Positions 1 to 6,170 of a DNA stretch of 6,447 nucleotides are shown here, in pieces. How positions within the stretch are numbered: position 1 is the first letter of the stretch; each line of letters starts with the position of its first letter. Where the stretch lies: assembly GCA_013329855.1 (NCBI GenBank), contig DUJI01000100.1, forward strand, positions 1 through 6,447. The letters are read 5' to 3'. The DNA is from Thermoplasmata archaeon. GTDB lineage: Archaea; Thermoplasmatota; Thermoplasmata; RBG-16-68-12. Under the pieces are notes generated by a model, which worked only from the letters and a program-made list of their open reading frames with translations, had not been told where the DNA came from and made no database searches. Made by a program: the position numbers and the translations under genes.

Positions 1-482
1 TAGACGTCCTCCTCGGCCTCGCGGAAGATGATGATGTCCAGCCGCTCGGGGTGGGTCACCGGGCTCGGCACCCCCGGCATCCAGTAGATGGGACGCACGT
101 TGGCGTACAGGTCCAAGGTCTGCCGCATGGTCACGTTGAGGGAGCGGAAACCGCCGCCCACGGGCGTCGTGAGCGGCCCCTTCAGGGCCACCACGTACTC
201 CTTGATCGCCCCCAGGGTCGCGTCCGGTAGCATGTCTCCGTAGCGGAACAGGGCGCCCTCCCCCGCGGGCAAGGGATACCAGACGATGCGGCGGCGGCCG
301 TGGTACGTCGTCTCGACGGCGGCGTCGATCACCGTGCGGGCCGCCCGCGTGACGTCCGGGCCGATTCCGTCGCCCTCGATCAAGGGGATGATCGGGTCGT
401 CCGGGACTCGCAGTCCGCTCTCCGTGATGAGGATCTTGTGCCCCTCCGAGGGGGGCGTCAATCTCAAGGATTCCTGCGGCAC
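1..482 (-). CDS. icd: Isocitrate dehydrogenase (NADP-type), N-terminal 160 residues, cut by window edge
   Basis: Oxidative decarboxylation of isocitrate to 2-oxoglutarate in the cytoplasmic TCA cycle. Only the N-terminal part is present; the reading frame is open at base 1. Visible landmarks are the dinucleotide-fold start [12 protein letters not shown] (residues 33-44), the [17 protein letters not shown] segment (104-120) and the [20 protein letters not shown] stretch (136-155). The Ser114, Asn116, Arg120, Arg130 and Arg154 positions match the isocitrate-binding Ser/Asn/Arg set of E. coli Icd (113, 115, 119, 129, 153), which argues against isopropylmalate or homoisocitrate dehydrogenase. The start is GTG: a strong GGAGGTGG ribosome site lies 7 bases upstream and no better in-frame start exists. 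It is the last gene visible in the hydro-lyase/citrate synthase/icd cluster, 61 bp after gltA, so it is probably co-transcribed. The catalytic Lys/Tyr/Asp residues and cofactor-specificity residues lie beyond the window, so the NADP preference is inferred from overall similarity. Confidence 0.93.
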   Translation of the reverse strand, partial: MPQESLRLTPPSEGHKILITESGLRVPDDPIIPLIEGDGIGPDVTRAARTVIDAAVETTYHGRRRIVWYPLPAGEGALFRYGDMLPDATLGAIKEYVVALKGPLTTPVGGGFRSLNVTMRQTLDLYANVRPIYWMPGVPSPVTHPERLDIIIFREAEEDV

Positions 483-489
483 AGGATCG

Positions 490-497
490 CCACCTCC
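490..497 (-). promoter_or_regulatory. Ribosome binding site of icd
   Basis: On the minus strand this reads GGAGGTGG, nearly perfectly complementary to the archaeal/bacterial 16S rRNA 3' end, with 7 bases to the GTG codon at 482. It decides the icd start and shows that icd is translated from an internal position in a longer mRNA. A weak AT-rich patch (CCATTAAGC, around 513-521) lies in the same 61-bp gap and could be a secondary promoter, but it is a poor TATA match. Confidence 0.8.
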
Positions 498-543
498 GCA
501 ACGTGGCTTCTTCGCTTAATGGTAGTGCACATGCCGCTCCCGG

Positions 544-1710
544 TCACGCACGCCGCTCGACGGGAACGTACACGTTGTGTGTCGGGCCGACGTAGTAGTC
601 CAGCGGCCGCACGAGGCGGTTGTCCTCCCAGTACTCGATCACGTGGGCGGTCCAGCCCGCGACGCGGGAGACGGCGAAGATGGGCGTGAAGAGGTCCAGG
701 GGGATCCCGAGCAGATGGTACGTGAGCCCGGAGTAGAAGTCCACGTTGGGGTAGATGTGCTTCGCCGAGAGCTCGCGTACGACCGTGTCCTGGACGATCT
801 CCGCGACATGGAACAGGTCCTCCTCCCCCCGGAGCTCGCTCAACTGCTTCGCGTACTCGCGCAGAATCAGCGCACGGGGGTCCCAGGTCTTGTACACCCG
901 GTGGCCGAAGCCGAAGATCTTCCCGTGGTTCTGGAGCGTGTTGAGCACATAGGACTCCGCGTTCTCCGGCTTGCCGATGGTCAGCATGGTCTTCAGGGCC
1001 GCCTCGTTCGCGCCCCCGTGGAGCGGCCCCTTGAGGGTCGCGATGGCGGCCACGATCGTGCTGTAGAGGTCCGCCAGGGTCGAGGCCGCCACGGTCGCGG
1101 CGAAGGCGGACGCGTTCATGCTGTGGTCCGCGTGGAGGATCAGCGCGACGTCCATGACCTTGGCCGAGAGTGGATCGGGCCTCTTGCCCGTGAGCATCCG
1201 CAGGAAGTCCTCGGCAATGCCTAGCTTGGGATCCGGGACGAGCACCCGCTTTCCCTGCCGGATCCGGTGGTGCGCGGCGACCAGGGTGGGCATCTTGCCA
1301 ATGAGCCGCTGGGCCTTGCGCATGTTCGCGGCGCGCGTCGGGTCGTCGCGCTCCTTGTCGAAGTTGCTTAGGAAGGAGACGGCGGTGCGCAAGACGTCGA
1401 TGGGCGGAGCGTCCTCGGGCATGCACCGCAGGAGTTTGACGACCTCGGGGTCGATGGCGCGGGATTCCCCGAACGCCCGCTTCGCCTCGGCGAGCTCCTC
1501 CTTGGCCGGGAGGCGCCCATGGATCAAGATGTAGATGGTCTCCTCGAAGCTCGAGTGCTGCGCCAGGTCCCGGATGTCCCATCCGCGGTACAGGAGGCGG
1601 CCCTCGCGACCGTCGACCAGGCAGATGGACGATTCCTTCACGTAGATGTCGTCGAGGCCCTTGTCGATCTTCGGCCTCGCTTCGATCGTCGACTTCTCGG
1701 TGATGCTCAT
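544..1710 (-). CDS. gltA: Citrate synthase (type I, archaeal-like dimeric form)
   Basis: Condenses oxaloacetate and acetyl-CoA to citrate, the entry step of the TCA cycle. The 388-residue length matches the short dimeric citrate synthases of archaea and Gram-positive bacteria rather than the longer (~430 residue) hexameric proteobacterial form. The catalytic triad is visible: His231 in GPLHGGANEAA, His270 in GFGHRVYKTWDPRA and Asp324 in NVDFYSGL. The substrate-region motif HADHSMNASAFAA is at 193-205, and the C-terminal segment VGPTHNVYVPVERR (374-387) resembles the end of the Thermoplasma enzyme. The ATG at 1710 is preceded by GGGGAGG at 8-base spacing. The gene sits 39 bp downstream of the hydro-lyase small subunit and 61 bp upstream of icd, which favours citrate synthase over 2-methylcitrate synthase (no prpB/prpD partner is seen). 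The family is certain; the exact acyl-CoA preference cannot be read from sequence. Confidence 0.96.
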   Translation of the reverse strand: MSITEKSTIEARPKIDKGLDDIYVKESSICLVDGREGRLLYRGWDIRDLAQHSSFEETIYILIHGRLPAKEELAEAKRAFGESRAIDPEVVKLLRCMPEDAPPIDVLRTAVSFLSNFDKERDDPTRAANMRKAQRLIGKMPTLVAAHHRIRQGKRVLVPDPKLGIAEDFLRMLTGKRPDPLSAKVMDVALILHADHSMNASAFAATVAASTLADLYSTIVAAIATLKGPLHGGANEAALKTMLTIGKPENAESYVLNTLQNHGKIFGFGHRVYKTWDPRALILREYAKQLSELRGEEDLFHVAEIVQDTVVRELSAKHIYPNVDFYSGLTYHLLGIPLDLFTPIFAVSRVAGWTAHVIEYWEDNRLVRPLDYYVGPTHNVYVPVERRA

Positions 1711-1718
1711 CTCACACG

Positions 1719-1725
1719 CCTCCCC
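1719..1725 (-). promoter_or_regulatory. Ribosome binding site of gltA
   Basis: Minus-strand GGGGAGG, 8 bases before the ATG at 1710, inside the 39-bp gap after the hydro-lyase small subunit gene. No TATA-like element is seen in this GC-rich gap, so gltA most likely depends on the promoter upstream of the large subunit gene. Confidence 0.75.
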
Positions 1726-1749
1726 GGCATGCGGCGGGGGCCACGGGCG

Positions 1750-2247
1750 TCACGTCCCCGCGACCACGAGGTCCCCGTGGTGCTTGATGTACTCCACGAG
1801 TCCCCCTTCCTCGAGGATCCGGGCCATGACCTTGGGCAGCGGAGGGAACGTGAGGTCGATCCCCCGGGTCCGGTCATGGACGATCCCCTTCTCCAGGTCG
1901 ATGTCCAGGTCGTCCCCCTCCGCGATCTTGTCCGTGTCGACCACGATCGCGGGGAGGCCGATGTTGATGCAGTTGCGGTAGAAGATGCGGGCGAAGGACT
2001 TCGCGAGGACCGCGCGGGTCCCCGCGAGCTTGATGATCACGGGCGCATGCTCCCGGGACGAGCCCTTTCCGAAGTTCCGGCCCCCGACGACGATGTCGCC
2101 CGGCTTCACCTGGCCCGCGAATTCCGGGCGCGCGTCCTCGAGGACGTGCTTCGCGAGTTCGGGCAGGTTGGACCGGAGGTGGTAGTAGCGGCCCGCGGCG
2201 ATGAGGTCCGTGGAGATGTTGTCGCCGAACTTCCAGGCACGCCCCAT
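1750..2247 (-). CDS. LeuD-type hydro-lyase small subunit (aconitase/homoaconitase/isopropylmalate isomerase family)
   Basis: This is the swivel-domain small subunit of a two-subunit hydro-lyase that isomerises a hydroxy-di- or tricarboxylate by dehydration and rehydration. At 165 residues it matches archaeal LeuD/HacB proteins. The family signature FGKGSSREHAP is at 59-69; the catalytic serine of aconitase lies in the same GSSREH motif. The N-terminal KFGDNISTDLI (6-16) is the usual entry motif. The substrate-selecting loop after GRY reads YYHLRSN (21-27) and contains Arg25. In archaeal relatives an arginine in this loop (YLRT type) goes with tricarboxylate substrates, whereas isopropylmalate enzymes tend to lack it; the alignment here is by eye. 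The ATG at 2247 is chosen because GGAGGT lies 6 bases upstream; a GTG one codon earlier has only 3 bases of spacing. The start overlaps the large-subunit stop by one base (TGATG), implying coupled translation. Neighbouring gltA and icd suggest it works as aconitase, but leucine or lysine biosynthesis is not excluded. Confidence 0.9.
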   Translation of the reverse strand: MGRAWKFGDNISTDLIAAGRYYHLRSNLPELAKHVLEDARPEFAGQVKPGDIVVGGRNFGKGSSREHAPVIIKLAGTRAVLAKSFARIFYRNCINIGLPAIVVDTDKIAEGDDLDIDLEKGIVHDRTRGIDLTFPPLPKVMARILEEGGLVEYIKHHGDLVVAGT

Positions 2248-3509
2248 CACTTGACCTCCCGCGGGTCGGAGATGACGCCGTAGATGGCCGTCGCGGCGGC
2301 CGTGGCCGGCGAGGCCAGGTAGGTGAACGCCGCGGGGTTCCCCATGCGTCCCACGTAGTTGCGGTTCGTCGTGGACAGGACGTGCTCCCCGTCTCCGGGG
2401 ATCCCCAGGTGGACACCCGGACAGGCGCCGCAGCCCGGAGAGTTGATCGTCGCGCCTGCGTCCAGGAGGATCTCAAACAGGCCCTCCTTCATCGCACGGG
2501 TGTACGCCTCCTTGGAGGCGGGCACCACGATGAGCCGGGTTCCCTTGGCGACCTTCTCGCCCTTCATGTAGTCGCAGAAGACCTTCATGTCCTCGTACCG
2601 CGCGTTCGTGCACGAGCCGAGGTAGACCTGCTCGATGCGGAGGCCCTTGACGCTCGGGTCCGTGACGGGGACCACGTTGTCCTCCTGGGGCGGCCGCGCC
2701 ACCATGGGCTCCAGGTCGCCCGCGTCGTAGGGATGCACGGATTCGTAGGCCGCGTCCTCGTCCGGCCGGATCTCCTTCCAGTCCGCCTCGCGGCCGTGCT
2801 CCTTGAGGTACCGCTTCGTCTCCTGGTCGGACGGCTGCGGCCCGCACTTGCCGCCGCCCTCGATGGCCATGTTGGAGAGGACCATCCGCTCCGTCATGGG
2901 CATGGAGGCCCAGGCGGGGCCGCCCCATTCCATCGACTTGTACGTCGCTCCGTCCGTCTTGATGTCGCCCAGGACGCGGAGGATGAGATCCTTGGAGTAC
3001 ACGCCCCTGGGGAACGTGCCGCTGACCTCGAACTTCAGCGTCTCGGGCACGCGCAGCCAGGTCTTGCCGAGGGCGAGCGCGACCGCGACGTCTGTGGAGC
3101 CCATGCCCGTGGCGAAGGCGCCCATGGCGCCCCCCATCACGCTGTGGCTGTCTGCGCCGACCACGACGTCCCCGGGCCGCACGAACTTCTCGAAGGCGAC
3201 CTGGTGGCACACGCCCTGCCCGACGTCGGAGAGGACCATGCCCGTCTTCGCGGCGAACTCGCGCAGGTACACGTGGTCGCTCGCCAGCTCGCGGCGCGGC
3301 GGGGGGCTCGAATGATCGATGAACACGACGGACCGCTGGGGGTTCGCGGCCTTCACGAGATCCATCTGCTCCATCATGCGGAACGTCAGCGGCCCCGTTC
3401 CGTCCTGCACGTACGCCAAGTCGACCTTGGCGATCGTGATGTCCCCCGCGTGCACGGGATGGCCTGAGGCGCGCGAGAGTAGCTTCTCAACAAGGGTTTG
3501 CCCCGGCAT
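2247..3509 (-). CDS. LeuC-type hydro-lyase large subunit, [4Fe-4S] (probable aconitase-type)
   Basis: Catalytic subunit of a two-component iron-sulfur hydro-lyase, partner of the small subunit that follows. From the ATG it has 420 residues, the short archaeal HacA/LeuC length rather than the ~466 of bacterial LeuC. The three cluster ligands are visible: Cys300 in YLGSCTNARYED, and Cys360 and Cys363 in NSPGCGACPGVHLG. Other family blocks are FIDHSSPPPRRE (63-74), the GADSHSVMGGAMGAFATGMGS block (118-138) and NRNYVGRMGNP (382-392). The ATG at 3509 gives the typical family N-terminus MPGQTLVEK and has GGTGG 5 bases upstream. An in-frame GTG at 3518 (3 residues longer) falls inside that ribosome site and is less likely. 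It is the first gene of the cluster with gltA and icd. Possible substrates are citrate, homocitrate/homoaconitate or isopropylmalate; citrate is favoured by gene context only. No leuA, leuB or lysine-pathway gene lies in the window. Confidence 0.9.
   Translation of the reverse strand: MPGQTLVEKLLSRASGHPVHAGDITIAKVDLAYVQDGTGPLTFRMMEQMDLVKAANPQRSVVFIDHSSPPPRRELASDHVYLREFAAKTGMVLSDVGQGVCHQVAFEKFVRPGDVVVGADSHSVMGGAMGAFATGMGSTDVAVALALGKTWLRVPETLKFEVSGTFPRGVYSKDLILRVLGDIKTDGATYKSMEWGGPAWASMPMTERMVLSNMAIEGGGKCGPQPSDQETKRYLKEHGREADWKEIRPDEDAAYESVHPYDAGDLEPMVARPPQEDNVVPVTDPSVKGLRIEQVYLGSCTNARYEDMKVFCDYMKGEKVAKGTRLIVVPASKEAYTRAMKEGLFEILLDAGATINSPGCGACPGVHLGIPGDGEHVLSTTNRNYVGRMGNPAAFTYLASPATAAATAIYGVISDPREVK
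2254..2259 (-). promoter_or_regulatory. Ribosome binding site of the small hydro-lyase subunit gene
   Basis: Minus-strand GGAGGT placed within the last codons of the large subunit gene, 6 bases before the ATG at 2247. It selects that ATG over the adjacent GTG at 2250 and supports translational coupling of the two subunits. Confidence 0.75.
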
Positions 3510-3553
3510 GCCTTCCACCGTCGTGTGGTTAGTCGTCTCTAAGTCCCGTTGTG

Positions 3554-3563
3554 CTATTAAAAG
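3554..3563 (-). promoter_or_regulatory. TATA-like element of the hydro-lyase/gltA/icd operon
   Basis: Minus-strand CTTTTAATAG is the most AT-rich spot in the 108-bp gap between the ctaB stop (3618) and the hydro-lyase start (3509). Transcription starting about 25 bases downstream (near 3533) would leave a leader of about 20-25 bases containing the GGTGG ribosome site. No convincing purine-rich BRE is seen directly upstream. The T-run just before it (TTACTTTT) could instead, or also, act as the terminator of ctaB transcription. Confidence 0.5.
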
Positions 3564-3617
3564 TAAGGGGTGGTACGCTGCGAACTCGTCGCGCGGGACC
3601 GCGGATTTCGGCGAGAC

Positions 3618-4505
3618 TCACAGGGAGAGCGCGAGGGGAATCAGGGCGTCCGCCATGACCGCGACGAGGATGAGGGCGAGATAGATTCCCGAGAATCTGT
3701 AGCCGGCCCACGCGCGCTCCTGGGTGGGCTCGCGGAGGAACTGGATGGTCAGGTAGAGCAGGATCGCCCCCAAGGCGACTGCCGCGACAAAGTACGCGTC
3801 GTGGAATGCGTCCGTGAACACGAACGCGATGCTCGCCAGGGCGACGAGCGCGGAGGAGAGCGCGATGGCCCTCGCCGAAGTGGCCGTGTCCGTGACGGCC
3901 GGGAGCATGGGGAGTCCCGCCCGGCGGTAGTCCTCGCGGCTGCGGAACGCGAGAGCCCAGAAATGGGCGGGGGTCCAGAGGAAGACGAGGAGCGCGATGA
4001 GCGCCGCGGGAAGGCTGATCATGTTGGCCGCCGCGGCGGATCCCGCGAGGGCGGGGCACGAGCCCGCGAACCCGCCGATGACGATGTTGCTGACGTGGGT
4101 GCGCTTGAGGCCCAGGGTGTAGACACCGACGTACACGGCGAACCCGAGTCCGATCATGGCGGCGGTCAGGGGATTGATCCACGCGTAGGCGATGCCCAGG
4201 GAGACCGCCGTCAGGCCGATGCCGAACGTGAGGGCGCGGTTCGCGGGATTGATTCGGTGCGCGGGCAGGGGCCGTGCGGACGTGCGCCGCATGACCGCGT
4301 CGATGTCGCGATCGATGTAGTGGTTCACCGCGCTCGCGCCGCTGCTCGCGAGCCACCCGGTCAGCATGAGCAGGCCGAACGCCCCAGGGTCGATTCGGGG
4401 CCCGCTCGTCGCCAGGTAGGCGGCGGCGGCCACGAGGAGCAGGAGCGCGGAGATGCGCAGTTTCATGAGCTGGATGTAGTCACGCACGGACAAGGTCGGT
4501 CGCAA
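3618..4505 (-). CDS. ctaB: Protoheme IX farnesyltransferase (heme O synthase)
   Basis: Integral membrane UbiA-family prenyltransferase that attaches farnesyl (or a related prenyl group) to protoheme IX to give heme O, used by haem-copper terminal oxidases. About nine membrane helices can be read from hydrophobicity, roughly at 17-33, 41-59, 91-110, 113-132, 138-160, 165-186, 212-231, 237-256 and 270-293. The aspartate-rich site NHYIDRDIDAVMRRTSARPL (61-80, with Asn61, Asp65, Asp69) and the second conserved block WTPAHFWALAFRSREDY (177-193) followed by AGLPMLP identify CtaB. The loop IVIGGFAGSCPALAGSAAA (141-159) replaces the usual PPLxGW-type segment. The start is uncertain: TTG at 4505 is shown, with GTG at 4487 and ATG at 4466 as alternatives. 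The ATG would cut into the conserved DYIQLMKLR segment, so an upstream start is favoured. The gene overlaps the 3' end of the endonuclease gene by 26 bp. Its presence implies aerobic respiration with an O- or A-type haem oxidase. Confidence 0.92.
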   Translation of the reverse strand: MRPTLSVRDYIQLMKLRISALLLLVAAAAYLATSGPRIDPGAFGLLMLTGWLASSGASAVNHYIDRDIDAVMRRTSARPLPAHRINPANRALTFGIGLTAVSLGIAYAWINPLTAAMIGLGFAVYVGVYTLGLKRTHVSNIVIGGFAGSCPALAGSAAAANMISLPAALIALLVFLWTPAHFWALAFRSREDYRRAGLPMLPAVTDTATSARAIALSSALVALASIAFVFTDAFHDAYFVAAVALGAILLYLTIQFLREPTQERAWAGYRFSGIYLALILVAVMADALIPLALSL

Positions 4506-5250
4506 CGCGCGCCAAGCCCCTTGCGGTTCTTAATCCTTTGTTGCCGGGTGTCCTTGCTCGCCCTCGCCCCCCGAGTCCGCCCCGCTTCCGGACCCCGTGC
4601 GAGCGGTACCAGTCGCAGTCCCGTCGGACGGGGCACGCGTCGCAGCGGGGGTTGTGCGCCTTGCAGAGCTCCCGCCCGTGGGCGATGAGGGCCAGGTGCC
4701 ACGCCTTGCGCTTCCGCGGCGGCGTCCAGGCCTCGAGGGCCGCCCTCGTCGATTCGTAGTCCCCCTTCGTGACCAGATTCCACCGTCGCGCAATGCGCGC
4801 GATGTGCGTGTCCACGGGGAACGTGGGATGGTCGGCGGCCATGGCGAGGACCACATCCGCGGTCTTGGGACCCACGCCCGGGAGGGACATGAGCGCTTCC
4901 CGCGCCTGCCTAGTGGGCAGGCGCAGAGTCGGGATGAGGCTGCCTCCGCACCGCCGGAGCACATCGAGGGCGATCGCATGAATCCGGGGCGCCTTCTGTC
5001 TCGCCAGCCCGGCGTGCCAGATGGCCTGCGCGATCTCTTGCTCCGATGCGGCTGTCAGGACGCCGGGAGTGACGGCTCCCAGCCTCTCCCGCAATTCCGC
5101 GAACCCTCGTCGTTCGTTGGCCACGGTCGTGCTCTGCGAAAGGACCGTCGAGATGAGGATCTCGAAGGGCGTCATCCCCGCGGACCAGTCGTGGAAGGGA
5201 TGGCGTCGCTCCAAGACTCGCATGGTCCTTGCGAACGCGGACCGGTCCAC
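4480..5250 (-). CDS. nth: Endonuclease III family DNA glycosylase/AP lyase
   Basis: Base-excision repair glycosylase that removes oxidised pyrimidines and cleaves at the abasic site. The core fold is complete: TPFEILISTVLSQSTT (27-42), the helix-hairpin-helix LPGVGPKTADVVLAMA (123-138) with catalytic Lys129, and the catalytic Asp147 in FPVDTHIARIARR. The four cysteines of the [4Fe-4S] loop follow the Nth pattern C-x6-C-x2-C-x5-C at 196, 203, 206 and 212. Presence of both Lys and Asp indicates a bifunctional Nth rather than MutY or a monofunctional mismatch glycosylase, though substrate range is not predictable. The GTG at 5250 gives a normal family N-terminus, 39 bp after the proline dehydrogenase stop; the next ATG (5223) would trim nine residues. 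The protein is 256 residues, about 40 longer than E. coli Nth: residues 213-256 are Arg/Gly-rich with codon use unlike the rest and run into ctaB by 26 bp. Confidence 0.92.
   Translation of the reverse strand: MDRSAFARTMRVLERRHPFHDWSAGMTPFEILISTVLSQSTTVANERRGFAELRERLGAVTPGVLTAASEQEIAQAIWHAGLARQKAPRIHAIALDVLRRCGGSLIPTLRLPTRQAREALMSLPGVGPKTADVVLAMAADHPTFPVDTHIARIARRWNLVTKGDYESTRAALEAWTPPRKRKAWHLALIAHGRELCKAHNPRCDACPVRRDCDWYRSHGVRKRGGLGGRGRARTPGNKGLRTARGLARVATDLVRA
4525..4539 (-). promoter_or_regulatory. Possible ctaB promoter inside the end of the endonuclease gene
   Basis: Minus-strand AAAGGATTAAGAACC is a small AT-rich island in an otherwise very GC-rich region. Its centre is about 26 bases upstream of the TTG at 4505, the distance expected between a TATA box and the start site of a leaderless archaeal transcript. 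The match to a TATA consensus is weak, so this is a candidate only. Confidence 0.35.
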
Positions 5251-5289
5251 GCCGCCCCAAGCCGCGGGACCCGGAAAAGGTCTGTGGTC

Positions 5290-6132
5290 TCAGCCGCTGA
5301 CGAACGAGCGCACCATGGTGATGATGTTCCGCGGCCGTTCCCTCAGGCGGCGGGTGAAGTACGGGAGCCAGGTCGGACCGTACGGGATGTACTCGGCGAC
5401 CGCGTGTCCCTGGGCCACGAGCTCCGACTTGAGCGGATCGCGGACGCCTTGCAGCATGGCGAACTCGAACGGCACATCGGGGTGCTCCTTGGCCAGCGCC
5501 ACCGTCTTCGCGATCATCCGACCGTCGTGCGTCGCGACGGCGAAGTGCGCCCCTTCCGCGAACAGAATCTGCAGCAGGCGGAGGTACTCCCGGTCGATCT
5601 CGGGCCGCCGCGTGAACGCGACGTCCGGCGTCTCCTTGTAGGCGCCTTTGACGAGGCGGATGCGGGCGCGCAGGGCGAGCAGACGGTGGAGATCCTCCTC
5701 CGTCCGCCGGAGGTTCGCCTGGAGGCACAGGCCCACTCGGTCGTACCGCTTCAGGAGGTTCTCGTAGATCCAGATCGTGTCCGCGACGGTCGACGCGGCC
5801 TCCATGTCCACCCAGAAGACGTGGCCCCACGCCTTGGTCGCGTCGAGGACGGGGAGGATCTGGGAGAGCGCGAATTCCCGGTCGATCAAGATGCCGAACT
5901 GGGTGGGCTTGATGCTGACGTCCGTGCGCACGTCCGCGGCGCGGAGCTTGGCGACGAGCCGCAGGTACTCGGCCATCGTCGCTTCGACCGGGGCCTTCTC
6001 GTGGTAGTGCTCCCCGAGGTGGTTGACGATCCCCTGGATCCCGCGCCGGTTGGCCTCCTGGGCGACGCGGAGCGCGTCGTCCATGGTCTCTCCCGCCACC
6101 CACTGGCGAGCGAACCGGATGAGGAGCCCCAT
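5290..6132 (-). CDS. Proline dehydrogenase (FAD-dependent, monofunctional)
   Basis: Oxidises L-proline to delta-1-pyrroline-5-carboxylate, reducing FAD and passing electrons to the membrane quinone pool. It is a 280-residue single-domain PRODH with a (beta/alpha)8 barrel; there is no fused aldehyde dehydrogenase as in PutA. Barrel-strand motifs appear in order: DVSIKPTQFG (71-80, Lys75), FWVDMEA (106-112), LCLQANLRRTEED (135-147), RLVKGAYKE (159-167), FAVATHDGRM (197-206) and FEFAMLQGVR (222-231). The C-terminal substrate-binding helix is EYIPYGPTWLPYFTRRLRER (247-266), whose Arg261-Arg262 pair matches the proline carboxylate-binding arginines of PutA. The ATG at 6132 is the first in-frame start with a family-like N-terminus. 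No clear ribosome site precedes it, but a TATA-like element about 31 bases upstream fits a leaderless or very short-leader transcript. The endonuclease gene follows at 39 bp, so the two may be co-transcribed. No pyrroline-5-carboxylate dehydrogenase gene lies in the window. Confidence 0.94.
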   Translation of the reverse strand: MGLLIRFARQWVAGETMDDALRVAQEANRRGIQGIVNHLGEHYHEKAPVEATMAEYLRLVAKLRAADVRTDVSIKPTQFGILIDREFALSQILPVLDATKAWGHVFWVDMEAASTVADTIWIYENLLKRYDRVGLCLQANLRRTEEDLHRLLALRARIRLVKGAYKETPDVAFTRRPEIDREYLRLLQILFAEGAHFAVATHDGRMIAKTVALAKEHPDVPFEFAMLQGVRDPLKSELVAQGHAVAEYIPYGPTWLPYFTRRLRERPRNIITMVRSFVSG

Positions 6133-6158
6133 GGCCCCGGGGATTTCCCGCTTCCGCT

Positions 6159-6170
6159 CAAATAGGTTCC
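6159..6170 (-). promoter_or_regulatory. TATA-like promoter element of proline dehydrogenase
   Basis: Minus-strand GGAACCTATTTG lies in the 60-bp gap between the zinc-ribbon gene stop and the proline dehydrogenase ATG. Its AT-rich centre (about 6163) is 31 bases upstream of the ATG, so transcription would begin only a few bases before the start codon, consistent with the lack of a ribosome site. The hexamer CCTATT occurs again 11 bases further upstream (6172-6177). Confidence 0.45.

Noticed and set aside
464..1582. A 372-codon minus-strand ORF overlapping almost all of gltA in another frame
   Set aside because: Its translation is Arg/Pro/Gly/His-rich without any recognisable motif, whereas the overlapping frame carries a complete citrate synthase with its catalytic triad. 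It is a GC-driven shadow.
544..1710. 2-methylcitrate synthase (prpC) as the identity of the citrate synthase
   Set aside because: The short form is shared by both activities, but no propionate-pathway gene is nearby and the neighbours are TCA-cycle enzymes.
1711..1749. GCATGC-centred near-palindrome in the gap before gltA as an operator
   Set aside because: The symmetry is imperfect beyond six bases and such GC-rich palindromes occur by chance throughout this sequence.
2382..3467. Long plus-strand ORF (361 codons) antisense to the large hydro-lyase subunit
   Set aside because: Low-complexity Arg/Val/His/Gly composition, no motif, no ribosome site, and fully opposite a well-conserved gene.
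1750..3509. Annotation of the hydro-lyase pair as dedicated leucine-pathway LeuCD
   Set aside because: Not excluded, but no leuA or leuB is adjacent. The flanking enzymes are citrate synthase and an isocitrate (not isopropylmalate) dehydrogenase, so a leucine label would go against context.
1..3509. Reading the cluster as a lysine (aminoadipate) pathway: homocitrate synthase, homoaconitase, homoisocitrate dehydrogenase
   Set aside because: The condensing enzyme is of the citrate synthase family, unrelated to homocitrate synthase, and the dehydrogenase has the Ser/Asn/Arg isocitrate-binding set.
3570..4688. Plus-strand ORF (372 codons) antisense to ctaB
   Set aside because: Composition dominated by Arg, Gly, Glu and Asp is the expected reverse reading of a GC-rich membrane protein gene; no family features.
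4597..6165. Very long plus-strand ORF (522 codons) antisense to nth and proline dehydrogenase
   Set aside because: It spans two real genes and the gap between them, has no motifs, and its length is explained by the scarcity of stop codons at this GC content.
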